Shown: piece by piece, positions 1 through 6,542 of the stretch
Position numbering within the stretch: the first letter of the stretch is position 1
Layout: each line of letters begins with the position of its first letter
NCBI GenBank assembly: GCA_026705105.1
Contig: JAPPBK010000407.1
Coordinates: forward strand, 1-6,542
DNA from: Chloroflexota bacterium
Lineage (GTDB): Bacteria > Chloroflexota > Dehalococcoidia > Bin125
DNA: 6,542 nt
Reading direction: 5' to 3'
Translations under genes and position numbers: made by a program
Notes under the pieces: model-generated
What the model saw: only the letters and a program-made list of their open reading frames with translations
Databases searched by the model: none
What the model was told of the DNA's origin: nothing

Positions 1-25
1 TTTGCTTGGGCGGTAGAGTGACCCA

Positions 26-1660
26 ATGACCCACACCAACCAGCTCTACTTCGGCGACAACCTCAGAGTCCTCCGCGACCACATCGTCGACGCGTCCGTC
101 GACCTCATCTACCTCGACCCTCCCTTCAACTCCAACGCCACCTACAACGTGCTGTTCAAGGAGCGCTCCGGCGAGGACTCCGCCGCCCAGATCACCGCCT
201 TCGACGACACCTGGCACTGGACCATGGACTCCGAGCGGGCGTACGCGGAGGTGGTGACCGAGGGGCCGGACAAGCTGGGCAAGCTGCTCCAGGCGATGCG
301 CGAGTTCCTCGGCCAGAACGACATGATGGCCTACCTGACGATGATGGCCCAGCGCCTCGCCGAACTCCACCGCGTGCTCAAGCCAACCGGAAGCATCTAC
401 CTCCACTGCGACCCGACGGCAAGTCACTACTTGAAGCTACTACTTGATGCCGTATTCGGGCCGAGTGGCTTCCAGAACGAAGTTACGTGGAAAAGAACCA
501 CCGCGCACAACGATCCGCAGCGCTACGGAAGAATCAGCGACTGCTTGTTGTACTACGCAAAGTCATCGGAGAAAACGTTCAACCGTGAGGGCGGCACGTA
601 TTCGGACGCCCAGCTCAAGAGGTACAAGTACAGCGACGAGAATGGACCCTACAGAGCAGAAAATCTCACCGCTCCGCACTTCTCGCCAACTCGAACAGTG
701 GAGTGGCGTGGAGTACACCCTGGAGCGAATAGGCAGTGGCGGTTCTCTTTGAGCGAACTGGAGCGCTTGTACTCGGAGGGCCGAATTCTGCTAAGGCGCG
801 ACGGGTTACCTAGGAAAGACGGTTACAAGTCCTATCTCAGTGAGGCACCAGGAGCAGTGCTGCAAGATGTGTGGACCGATATTGGGCTTGCTCCTACTTC
901 CAATGAGCGACTCGGCTATCCGACCCAGAAGCCTGAAGCCCTTCTGGAACGGATCATCAATGCCAGCAGCAACGAGGGCGACGTCGTCCTCGATCCGTTC
1001 TGCGGTTGCGGCACGGCCGTCGCCGTGGCCGAGCGGCTCAAGCGACGCTGGATCGGGATTGACGTCACCCACGTCTCGATCTCGTTGATGAAGCACCGAC
1101 TGCACGACACGTTCGGCTCCGAGCTCTCCGACTACACCGTGATTGGCCTGCCCCAGGACGTCGCCAGCGCGCGGGCGCTCGCTACCGAGTCGGAGCACGA
1201 CGGCCGCTACCAGTTCGAGTACTGGGCGCTCGGCCTCGTCGATGCCCGGCCCGCCACCGGCAAGAAGGGCGCCGACTCCGGCATCGACGGCTACATCAAC
1301 TTCTTCGACGACAACTCGGGCAAGGCCAAGCGGATCATCGTCCAGGTCAAGAGCGGGCACGTCAACCGCAGCATGATCGCCACGCTCAAGGGCGACATGG
1401 AGCGCGAGGACGCGGCGATCGGCATCTTCATCACGCTTGAGGAGCCGACCGAGCCGATGCAGCAGGAAGCGATCGCCGCCGGCTTCTACGAGCCCGACGC
1501 GTTGCCCGGCAACCAGTTTCCCAAGGTCCAGATCCTGACCATCGAGCAGCTGCTCGGCGGCGACCAGCCCGACTATCCACGCTTCGCCGCTCCGCAGACG
1601 TTCCGCAAGGCCCCTCGCCGTCGGCGTCAGCAGGGCGTGCAGCAGGCGCTTGATACGTAG
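26..1660 (+). CDS. DNA methyltransferase (beta class, N4-C/N6-A) fused to a C-terminal Mrr-like nuclease domain
   Basis: This 544-residue protein probably methylates adenine N6 or cytosine N4 in a specific DNA sequence, using S-adenosylmethionine, and may cut unmethylated DNA. The catalytic motif DPPF is at residues 31-34 and the cofactor-binding motif DPFCGCGT at 323-330. Motif IV preceding motif I defines the beta class. A conserved GYPTQKP stretch lies at 297-303, and the region between about 135 and 295 should hold the target recognition part. From about residue 395 a second domain begins, with GADSGID at 415-421 and QVKSG at 440-444. The D421...Q440-x-K442 pattern fits the active site of Mrr-like PD-(D/E)XK nucleases. 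A basic tail (RKAPRRRR) follows at 527-534. An in-frame stop at 14-16 makes the ATG at 26 the first possible start; no strong ribosome site precedes it. No separate restriction, specificity or helicase gene follows. Methyltransferase identity is very secure; active cleavage is inferred. Confidence 0.93.
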   Translation: MTHTNQLYFGDNLRVLRDHIVDASVDLIYLDPPFNSNATYNVLFKERSGEDSAAQITAFDDTWHWTMDSERAYAEVVTEGPDKLGKLLQAMREFLGQNDMMAYLTMMAQRLAELHRVLKPTGSIYLHCDPTASHYLKLLLDAVFGPSGFQNEVTWKRTTAHNDPQRYGRISDCLLYYAKSSEKTFNREGGTYSDAQLKRYKYSDENGPYRAENLTAPHFSPTRTVEWRGVHPGANRQWRFSLSELERLYSEGRILLRRDGLPRKDGYKSYLSEAPGAVLQDVWTDIGLAPTSNERLGYPTQKPEALLERIINASSNEGDVVLDPFCGCGTAVAVAERLKRRWIGIDVTHVSISLMKHRLHDTFGSELSDYTVIGLPQDVASARALATESEHDGRYQFEYWALGLVDARPATGKKGADSGIDGYINFFDDNSGKAKRIIVQVKSGHVNRSMIATLKGDMEREDAAIGIFITLEEPTEPMQQEAIAAGFYEPDALPGNQFPKVQILTIEQLLGGDQPDYPRFAAPQTFRKAPRRRRQQGVQQALDT

Positions 1661-1681
1661 CCACGCGGGCGTGCCCCCCTC

Positions 1682-1696
1682 TGTCACTACGTGACA
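1682..1696. other. Small inverted repeat (6-bp arms, 3-base loop)
   Basis: TGTCAC (1682-1687) and GTGACA (1691-1696) are perfect inverted copies separated by TAC. It abuts the larger hairpin at 1698-1723. It may add to termination in the convergent gap or be a protein-binding palindrome; nothing distinguishes these two options. Confidence 0.35.
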
Positions 1697-1697
1697 T

Positions 1698-1723
1698 CTC
1701 CCCCCGCCTGACGGCGGGGGGAG
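1698..1723. terminator. Perfect 11-bp GC-rich hairpin between convergent genes
   Basis: An 11-base arm (1698-1708) pairs perfectly with 1713-1723 around the loop TGAC. It sits 38 bases after the methyltransferase stop and 22 bases beyond the propeller stop, so it could end transcripts from both sides. Neither strand has a T run after the stem, so it is not a classical intrinsic terminator. It could equally be a transcript-stabilising stem. Confidence 0.5.
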
Positions 1724-1744
1724 AGGGGAAAGGGGAGCCCGGAG

Positions 1745-3706
1745 CTATTGCGGTGCGACCGGGAGCCAGCGGTTGTCCCACTCGGGGGCGAAGCTGAGGG
1801 CTCCCAGGTCGGTGTAGTCGGCGAGGTTGTAGGTGCGGATCTCCTCGTTGCTGAGCAGGTGAATGCGGCCGCCGATGGGGATGGCGCGGCGGGCTTCTCC
1901 GTGGACTCTCAACGTCGATTCGTGGGACAGGCCCTCGGCGGTCACGCGGACTCCGAAGAACGCGCCGTCGTGGTTCTCCCGCAGCCGCCAGTCGTTGGGG
2001 CCGACCGGAATCCAGGCGACGCCGTCCTGGTAGCGGAAGGCGCGGTGATCCGACTCGACCGGGCTGAAGGCGTCGTCGCCCAGCGGCAACACCGAGAGCT
2101 GGGTCGGGTTGGCGGGATCGGAGACGTCGAACAGCGTCGCCTGCAGGCCGCGCTCCCAGCCGGTCTCGGGATCGGCGTCGCGGCCGACTCCGAGCAGCAG
2201 TCCGCCGCTGAGCGGATGCAGGTAGCGCGAGAAGCCGGGGATCTTCAGCTCGCCGACCGATTTCGGGTCGGTCGGGTCGGAGAGGTCGAGCACGTAGAGC
2301 GGGTCGACCTGGCGGAAGGTGACGACGTAGCCGACATCGCCGGCGAAGCGGACCGCGAAAATGCTCTCGGTCACGCCGAGGCCGGACTCGAGGCCGACCT
2401 GTTCGAGCCGGCCCTCGCCGCCCTCGCTGACCGGTTCGAGCACGAAGACGTTGCTGACCGTAGGCCAGCGGTCCTGGATCGTAGTGGCGACGCGCAGGTA
2501 ACCCTCGTGTTCGGACATCGCCCACTGCGAGAGCAGTTGGCCGCGCACCGAGCCGCTGCCGAAGTAGCTCGGTTCCAGCGGGTCGGCGATGTCGAAGCGG
2601 TGGATGTTCGTGTTCCACCACTGGCGGTCGGGCGTGGCCAGGTAGAGCGAGCCGATTGAGGCGTAGACCATGGGCTGGTCGCTCATCACGCCGACGCTGC
2701 CGCGCTCGGCGAGGCCCTCGGCCAGGTCGAAGGAGAGCATGTAGTTGACGCCCTGCCGCCACGACGGAGCGTCGGCGCCGTCGGGCGCGAAGGTCTGATC
2801 GCAGTCCAGGGCGTAGCCGCTCTCGAACTCGTTGTTGGCGTGGTCGCGGTGACTGAACAGTGGATGCCAGAAGCCAAGCTGGCTGTTCTCGATCACCGCC
2901 TCGTTGTACGCCGCGGCGTCGCGCTCGGCGTTGCGCTGCCAGGCGAAGTCCCAGGGTCCGACCCAGTAGTGGTACGCCTGGTGGCGGAACACGACCCGCG
3001 CGGCGCCGTCGACCAGGCGCGCGGAGACGAACCGTCCGTCGAGGACCAGCTCGCGCAGCAGCCGCGGCGAGGCGGCGTCCTCGATATCGATCTCGAGGAT
3101 CTCCGACTGGGGCCGCACCCGCTCCGGCCGCCAGGTCGGCTGGGCGATGTCGCCGACTTCCGGCGCGATCCGTGAGACGGCGTCCTCGAGTTGGCGCACG
3201 ACGATCGCCTTGCCGACGCCGATCAACAGCTCCTGGCGGTGAGCCCAGTCCTGGAACTCGATACGGCCGACCTCGACCGGCGGTCCGTCGTCGCCAAGCT
3301 CGGCGATCAGCAGCGACTGCGGGCGCAGGACGTAGAGATGCTCGCCATCGGTCTTGACGATGTCCGATTCGTCGACGCCGCGCTCCTGGACGTTGGTGCC
3401 GGTCTCCGAGACTTCGCCCCCGTCGCTCGGCGCGGACTCCGCCGCGCTGCCGGAGTCTGCCGCGGCCGACTCCTGGGCCGCCTCTTGCTGGTCTTCCGCT
3501 TCTACCTCGACATCGTCGTAGTAGCGCTCCGGTGACTGCGAACGCCGAGCCTCGTCCTGGTAGTGGGCCAGCAGTTCGCCGCAGGAGGCGAAGCCGCGCA
3601 GCGGCCGCGCCTCGGCGGAGCCGGTGAAGACGATCAGGTTCGCCGCAATCAGCGCGACGGCCAGGATCGGCGTCGTCAGCAGCAGCCAACGTCGGGATCG
3701 GGTCAT
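1745..3706 (-). CDS. Secreted or membrane-anchored protein with C-terminal beta-propeller domain (PF09826 type)
   Basis: The 653-residue product starts with RSRRW and a hydrophobic stretch (about 8-28), a signal peptide or anchor with possible cleavage after AEA at 31-33. A conserved-looking FASCGELL follows at 39-46, then an acidic, Gln/Ala/Ser-rich linker (about 55-104). The family hallmark GVDESDIVKTDGEHLYVL is at 110-127. Further hallmarks are FAGDVGYVVTFRQVDPLYVL (454-473), GELKIPGFSRYLHPL (485-499) and LFDVSDPANP (525-534), repeated blade-like strands of a propeller. Such proteins act outside the cytoplasmic membrane; their biochemical role is largely unknown, so no substrate is proposed. 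An ATG at 3718 is also in frame, but the ATG at 3706 has GGGAG five bases upstream and gives a better signal peptide, so it is preferred. The gene converges on the methyltransferase gene and is very GC-rich. Confidence 0.9.
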   Translation of the reverse strand: MTRSRRWLLLTTPILAVALIAANLIVFTGSAEARPLRGFASCGELLAHYQDEARRSQSPERYYDDVEVEAEDQQEAAQESAAADSGSAAESAPSDGGEVSETGTNVQERGVDESDIVKTDGEHLYVLRPQSLLIAELGDDGPPVEVGRIEFQDWAHRQELLIGVGKAIVVRQLEDAVSRIAPEVGDIAQPTWRPERVRPQSEILEIDIEDAASPRLLRELVLDGRFVSARLVDGAARVVFRHQAYHYWVGPWDFAWQRNAERDAAAYNEAVIENSQLGFWHPLFSHRDHANNEFESGYALDCDQTFAPDGADAPSWRQGVNYMLSFDLAEGLAERGSVGVMSDQPMVYASIGSLYLATPDRQWWNTNIHRFDIADPLEPSYFGSGSVRGQLLSQWAMSEHEGYLRVATTIQDRWPTVSNVFVLEPVSEGGEGRLEQVGLESGLGVTESIFAVRFAGDVGYVVTFRQVDPLYVLDLSDPTDPKSVGELKIPGFSRYLHPLSGGLLLGVGRDADPETGWERGLQATLFDVSDPANPTQLSVLPLGDDAFSPVESDHRAFRYQDGVAWIPVGPNDWRLRENHDGAFFGVRVTAEGLSHESTLRVHGEARRAIPIGGRIHLLSNEEIRTYNLADYTDLGALSFAPEWDNRWLPVAPQ

Positions 3707-3711
3707 GGGGA

Positions 3712-3716
3712 CTCCC
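3712..3716 (-). promoter_or_regulatory. Shine-Dalgarno-like GGGAG that decides the propeller gene start
   Basis: On the - strand GGGAG lies five bases before the ATG at 3706. It overlaps the alternative ATG at 3718, which has no purine-rich site of its own. This favours the inner start. Confidence 0.5.
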
Positions 3717-3723
3717 ATCGATT

Positions 3724-3740
3724 GGCGGGGCTGGCCCGCC
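3724..3740 (-). other. GC-rich hairpin in the leader of the propeller gene
   Basis: GGCGGG (3724-3729) and CCCGCC (3735-3740) pair perfectly around a five-base loop. The stem ends about 17 bases before the ATG at 3706. It could be a 5'-leader stem or a weak terminator of the upstream gene ending at 3785; no T run follows on the - strand. Confidence 0.35.
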
Positions 3741-3746
3741 CTCCTG

Positions 3747-3752
3747 ATTATG
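3747..3752 (-). promoter_or_regulatory. Possible -10 box (CATAAT) for the propeller gene
   Basis: Read on the - strand, CATAAT matches the TATAAT consensus at five of six positions and lies about 40 bases before the ATG at 3706, in the only A/T-rich patch of this gap. No convincing -35 element is seen 16-18 bases further upstream, so the call is tentative. Confidence 0.22.
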
Positions 3753-3784
3753 AGACGTCGGTGAGACCAGCGAGGTTCCCAGAC

Positions 3785-5731
3785 TCAGTGGTCGCAGGCG
3801 TTGAGATTGATTGCTGCTGGTGTATCCCAGACGCCAGGTTGCGCAAAGTCGAATGACAGCGTGACGGGATAGGGTTCGGTCTGGACCCAGACTGTCAATG
3901 TCTCGGCGCCCTGAACTCTCTGGAAGAATGCATGATCATCTGCGGGGGAAACAGTGAAGCCGTGGTTGTAGAACTCGAGGTTCCAGACATCCCAGGATCC
4001 CGTGCCTGAGTCGGCGTCCGTGTCCCAGGCCACCTCTATCGTCGCAGGCCAGCCGCGAAGGAACACTGGCTGGCCCGCGCCGACGTTTGTCAGCTTCACG
4101 CCAACTCCGTCAAGCCCGCAAGTCATGTGCAGTTGCTGAAACGCCAACGGTTCATCGATCCTTAAGCTTTGCTCATCAAGGACCACTTCAGTCCACCAGT
4201 CCAGACCTCCAACACGATCCGACCCCACGCGATAGCTCACGCCCGGCACCTTGGTTCCCCTCCAGCCGTCGAACTCCGTGTACGGTAGTGGATCTGCGAG
4301 CATAGGGGACTGCACGCACTCCTCAAAGGCAACCTGAGCAGGCGATCCGAGTATCGTCGGCAGATCGAACGCAAACGTATCTCTTTCTTCATTGTTCAGA
4401 CTCACTTCGAGACGACTTCCCGGTCGCACAGTTTCGAGAAAGGCTCCGGCATCTCTCAGATGCAATGCACCACGTACTTGTTGCCATGGGAAGTTGACCA
4501 ACGGTTCGCCGTCCAATGACCAGCGGAGCCTCAGGCTGTCGCCGTTGTCGCGATCGAATGCTGAGTCGACCAGGGAGCCATCGAGCGCGATCGTCAGTCC
4601 CTGCCGGTCGCACAGGAGATGGAGCACCAAGCTGAAGGGATAGTTGACCGGCGCGTGATCACCGGGACGCAGCAAGTGTCGCTCCTCGAGCACGACGCGC
4701 GAGAGTGTTCCGGCCTGCCGCTCCTGACTCCACCGGACCTCGCTACTGGCACCGTTGAAAGATGTCGTTTGGCCCCACATATATCTGCGAACGGGAGGTG
4801 GTAGCTCGCGAATCGCGCCTGGGGCATAGTTGCCGCAGTGTTCCAGGTTCCCCTGAATCGGGGTCGTGAACATATCAGTAAGATCAAACTGTTGCGGAAC
4901 AGACAGCAAGTCGGGAATGTGCACGCTCAGGGACTTGGCCTGCTGCAATCGGTTGAAATCGGCCCAGGTATCCGGTGATTGGAGAATCGTTTTCTGGTAC
5001 ACGCGCCAGGATGACGTAGCTGTCATGCCGTTCGAGAGAGCCAGAGTCACATCCACAGATTCGGCTTCGATCTCCGGCAGGCTAGTAAGCGATAGGCCTA
5101 GACCATACTGGCACAACAAGCTCAGCTGTACATCACCTGTTTGGCTAGCGTTTCTTAGGCTGCTGCCGACGACATCTCTGAACAGAGCGCTTTCGTAGCG
5201 TCCCGTGTATGAGAATCTGCCTCGCGCATTGGCAATCGGGACGTGGGTGGGCTGCGGGAACGCGACATCGCTGCCGACGAGCCATGTACGAACCACAGGA
5301 TAGGCGGGCAACAGACGTTGATGGGGCAGGATGCGGTCGGACCATTGATTGTCCGACAAACGCTGTTGCATGCCGAACTCAATGCGCCCATCCGTCAGGA
5401 TCCTTGCAGATATGCGCAAGGTGACGCCGTCCGACAGTTCAAGCGGACCGGAGTTGCGCCAACTTCCCGGTATCGTCGTGCGCGACAAGAAGCGCGGACT
5501 GGGCAGCAGGCGCGGTCCTGCCTGGCCCGTCGCCCGATCGATGACTTGCAGTGCGAACTCGGTATTGCCGTTCTCGAGTCTCTGCGCCGCGATGCGCACT
5601 TCAAGCGGAGGCGCTGCTTGTGCGTGAGCGCTATCGATCATCCAGCGTCCGGATTGCGGTAGCGGAACCGCGGCGACCACGCCGACAGCCAACAACGCCA
5701 GCAAGGCGAGCAGCGCGCCCTGGCGGGACAT
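3785..5731 (-). CDS. Exported protein of unknown function with three cysteine-bounded repeats
   Basis: I do not recognise a named family for this 648-residue protein. The N-terminus is a clear signal peptide: a hydrophobic stretch at about 6-23 and likely cleavage after AHA (35-37) or AQA (37-39). No other membrane segment is evident. Residues 45-82 and 105-140 carry a duplicated motif, [VL]RI[AS]A...L..G..EF..Q followed by RxLPxxRxL. The rest holds six cysteines in three pairs: 207/299, 374/472 and 538/646. Each pair bounds a similar 92-108-residue block rich in beta-type sequence, with a W near the middle and a late FD[LF]. Disulfides within each block are a reasonable inference for an exported protein. 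No catalytic motif is visible; a binding or structural role is only a guess. The start at 5731 lacks a clear ribosome site but gives the complete signal peptide. GC in sampled lines is about 47-63%, against about 60-70% in the flanking genes. The acyl-CoA dehydrogenase stop is 30 bases upstream. Confidence 0.85.
   Translation of the reverse strand: MSRQGALLALLALLAVGVVAAVPLPQSGRWMIDSAHAQAAPPLEVRIAAQRLENGNTEFALQVIDRATGQAGPRLLPSPRFLSRTTIPGSWRNSGPLELSDGVTLRISARILTDGRIEFGMQQRLSDNQWSDRILPHQRLLPAYPVVRTWLVGSDVAFPQPTHVPIANARGRFSYTGRYESALFRDVVGSSLRNASQTGDVQLSLLCQYGLGLSLTSLPEIEAESVDVTLALSNGMTATSSWRVYQKTILQSPDTWADFNRLQQAKSLSVHIPDLLSVPQQFDLTDMFTTPIQGNLEHCGNYAPGAIRELPPPVRRYMWGQTTSFNGASSEVRWSQERQAGTLSRVVLEERHLLRPGDHAPVNYPFSLVLHLLCDRQGLTIALDGSLVDSAFDRDNGDSLRLRWSLDGEPLVNFPWQQVRGALHLRDAGAFLETVRPGSRLEVSLNNEERDTFAFDLPTILGSPAQVAFEECVQSPMLADPLPYTEFDGWRGTKVPGVSYRVGSDRVGGLDWWTEVVLDEQSLRIDEPLAFQQLHMTCGLDGVGVKLTNVGAGQPVFLRGWPATIEVAWDTDADSGTGSWDVWNLEFYNHGFTVSPADDHAFFQRVQGAETLTVWVQTEPYPVTLSFDFAQPGVWDTPAAINLNACDH
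3791..5227 (-). repeat. Three diverged tandem repeats with paired cysteines in the exported protein
   Basis: The copies span about residues 169-300, 329-473 and 497-647. Each has an alternating hydrophobic strand ending in Cys (VQLSLLC, LVLHLLC, QQLHMTC), a nearby G-[LV]-x-[LIV]-x-L strand, a tryptophan in the central part, an aromatic or leucine-rich L-x-V strand, then FDL or FDF and a closing Cys in the last few residues. Spacing between the paired cysteines is 92, 98 and 108. Similarity is at the pattern level, with low identity. Confidence 0.6.
5312..5599 (-). repeat. Duplicated N-terminal motif within the exported protein
   Basis: Two copies sit at residues 45-82 and 105-140, offset by 59-60 residues. 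Aligned positions share R-I-x-A, L, G, E-F and Q, then R-x-L-P-x-x-R-x-L. The copies are too diverged to show as a DNA repeat. They look like two related beta-hairpin units ahead of the cysteine-bounded repeats. Confidence 0.6.
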
Positions 5732-5761
5732 TGCAGACCGTGTCGGTTCGGCCTCGTCGGC

Positions 5762-6542
<781 letters not shown>

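Noticed and set aside
26..1660. Mod subunit of a type III restriction system
   Set aside because: Type III Mod proteins are also beta class, but no Res helicase gene follows and a nuclease-like domain is fused at the C-terminus. The sequence upstream of position 1 is not visible, so a partner there cannot be excluded.
806..1687. 293-codon open frame antisense to the methyltransferase gene
   Set aside because: It lies opposite the conserved TQKP, DPFCGCGT and nuclease motifs. Its Val/Asp/Leu/Gly-rich composition is typical of an antisense mirror of coding DNA.
1698..1723. Classical intrinsic terminator
   Set aside because: The stem is strong, but neither strand has a T run after it, so it is reported only as a hairpin with a possible terminator role.
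1748..2659. 303-codon open frame on the + strand antisense to the propeller gene
   Set aside because: Low-complexity Ala/Val/Asp/Gly-rich product with no recognisable domain, fully inside a well-supported gene.
1431..3689. Long open frame of 752 codons on the - strand overlapping the propeller gene in another frame
   Set aside because: Its product is Arg/Ala/Pro-rich without domains, as expected for a shadow frame in GC-rich DNA. The overlapping frame carries unmistakable PF09826 motifs and a signal peptide.

Overview
The window is GC-rich, tightly packed bacterial DNA. It holds one complete gene on the + strand and three genes on the - strand, one of them running off the right edge. No tRNA, rRNA, CRISPR array, transposase or integrase is visible. 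Codons end mostly in G or C, and two of the products are secreted-type proteins. The gene mix (acyl-CoA dehydrogenase, PF09826-type propeller, a repeat-rich secreted protein) would suit a free-living or host-associated actinobacterium or chloroflexote, but this taxonomic guess is weak and rests on family impressions only.

Layout. (1) 26-1660, +: a beta-class DNA methyltransferase fused to an Mrr-like PD-(D/E)XK nuclease domain, apparently a one-polypeptide restriction-modification enzyme. Its middle third is clearly less GC-rich than its ends. (2) 1661-1744: a convergent gap with a perfect 11-bp GC hairpin and a smaller hairpin. (3) 1745-3706, -: a secreted or membrane-anchored C-terminal beta-propeller protein (PF09826 type). 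(4) 3707-3784: a short gap with an SD-like site, a 5'-leader hairpin and a possible -10 box. (5) 3785-5731, -: an unrecognised exported 648-residue protein made of an N-terminal motif pair and three cysteine-bounded repeats. It has lower GC than its neighbours. (6) 5762-6542, -: the C-terminal two thirds of an acyl-CoA dehydrogenase whose start lies beyond the window.

The three - strand genes lie head to tail with gaps of about 30 and 78 bases. The acyl-CoA dehydrogenase and the exported repeat protein could be co-transcribed; the propeller gene may have its own promoter. No shared pathway is evident. The restriction-modification gene points the other way and looks independent. The least explained item is the three-repeat exported protein; the most informative evolutionary signal is the patchy base composition of the methyltransferase gene.
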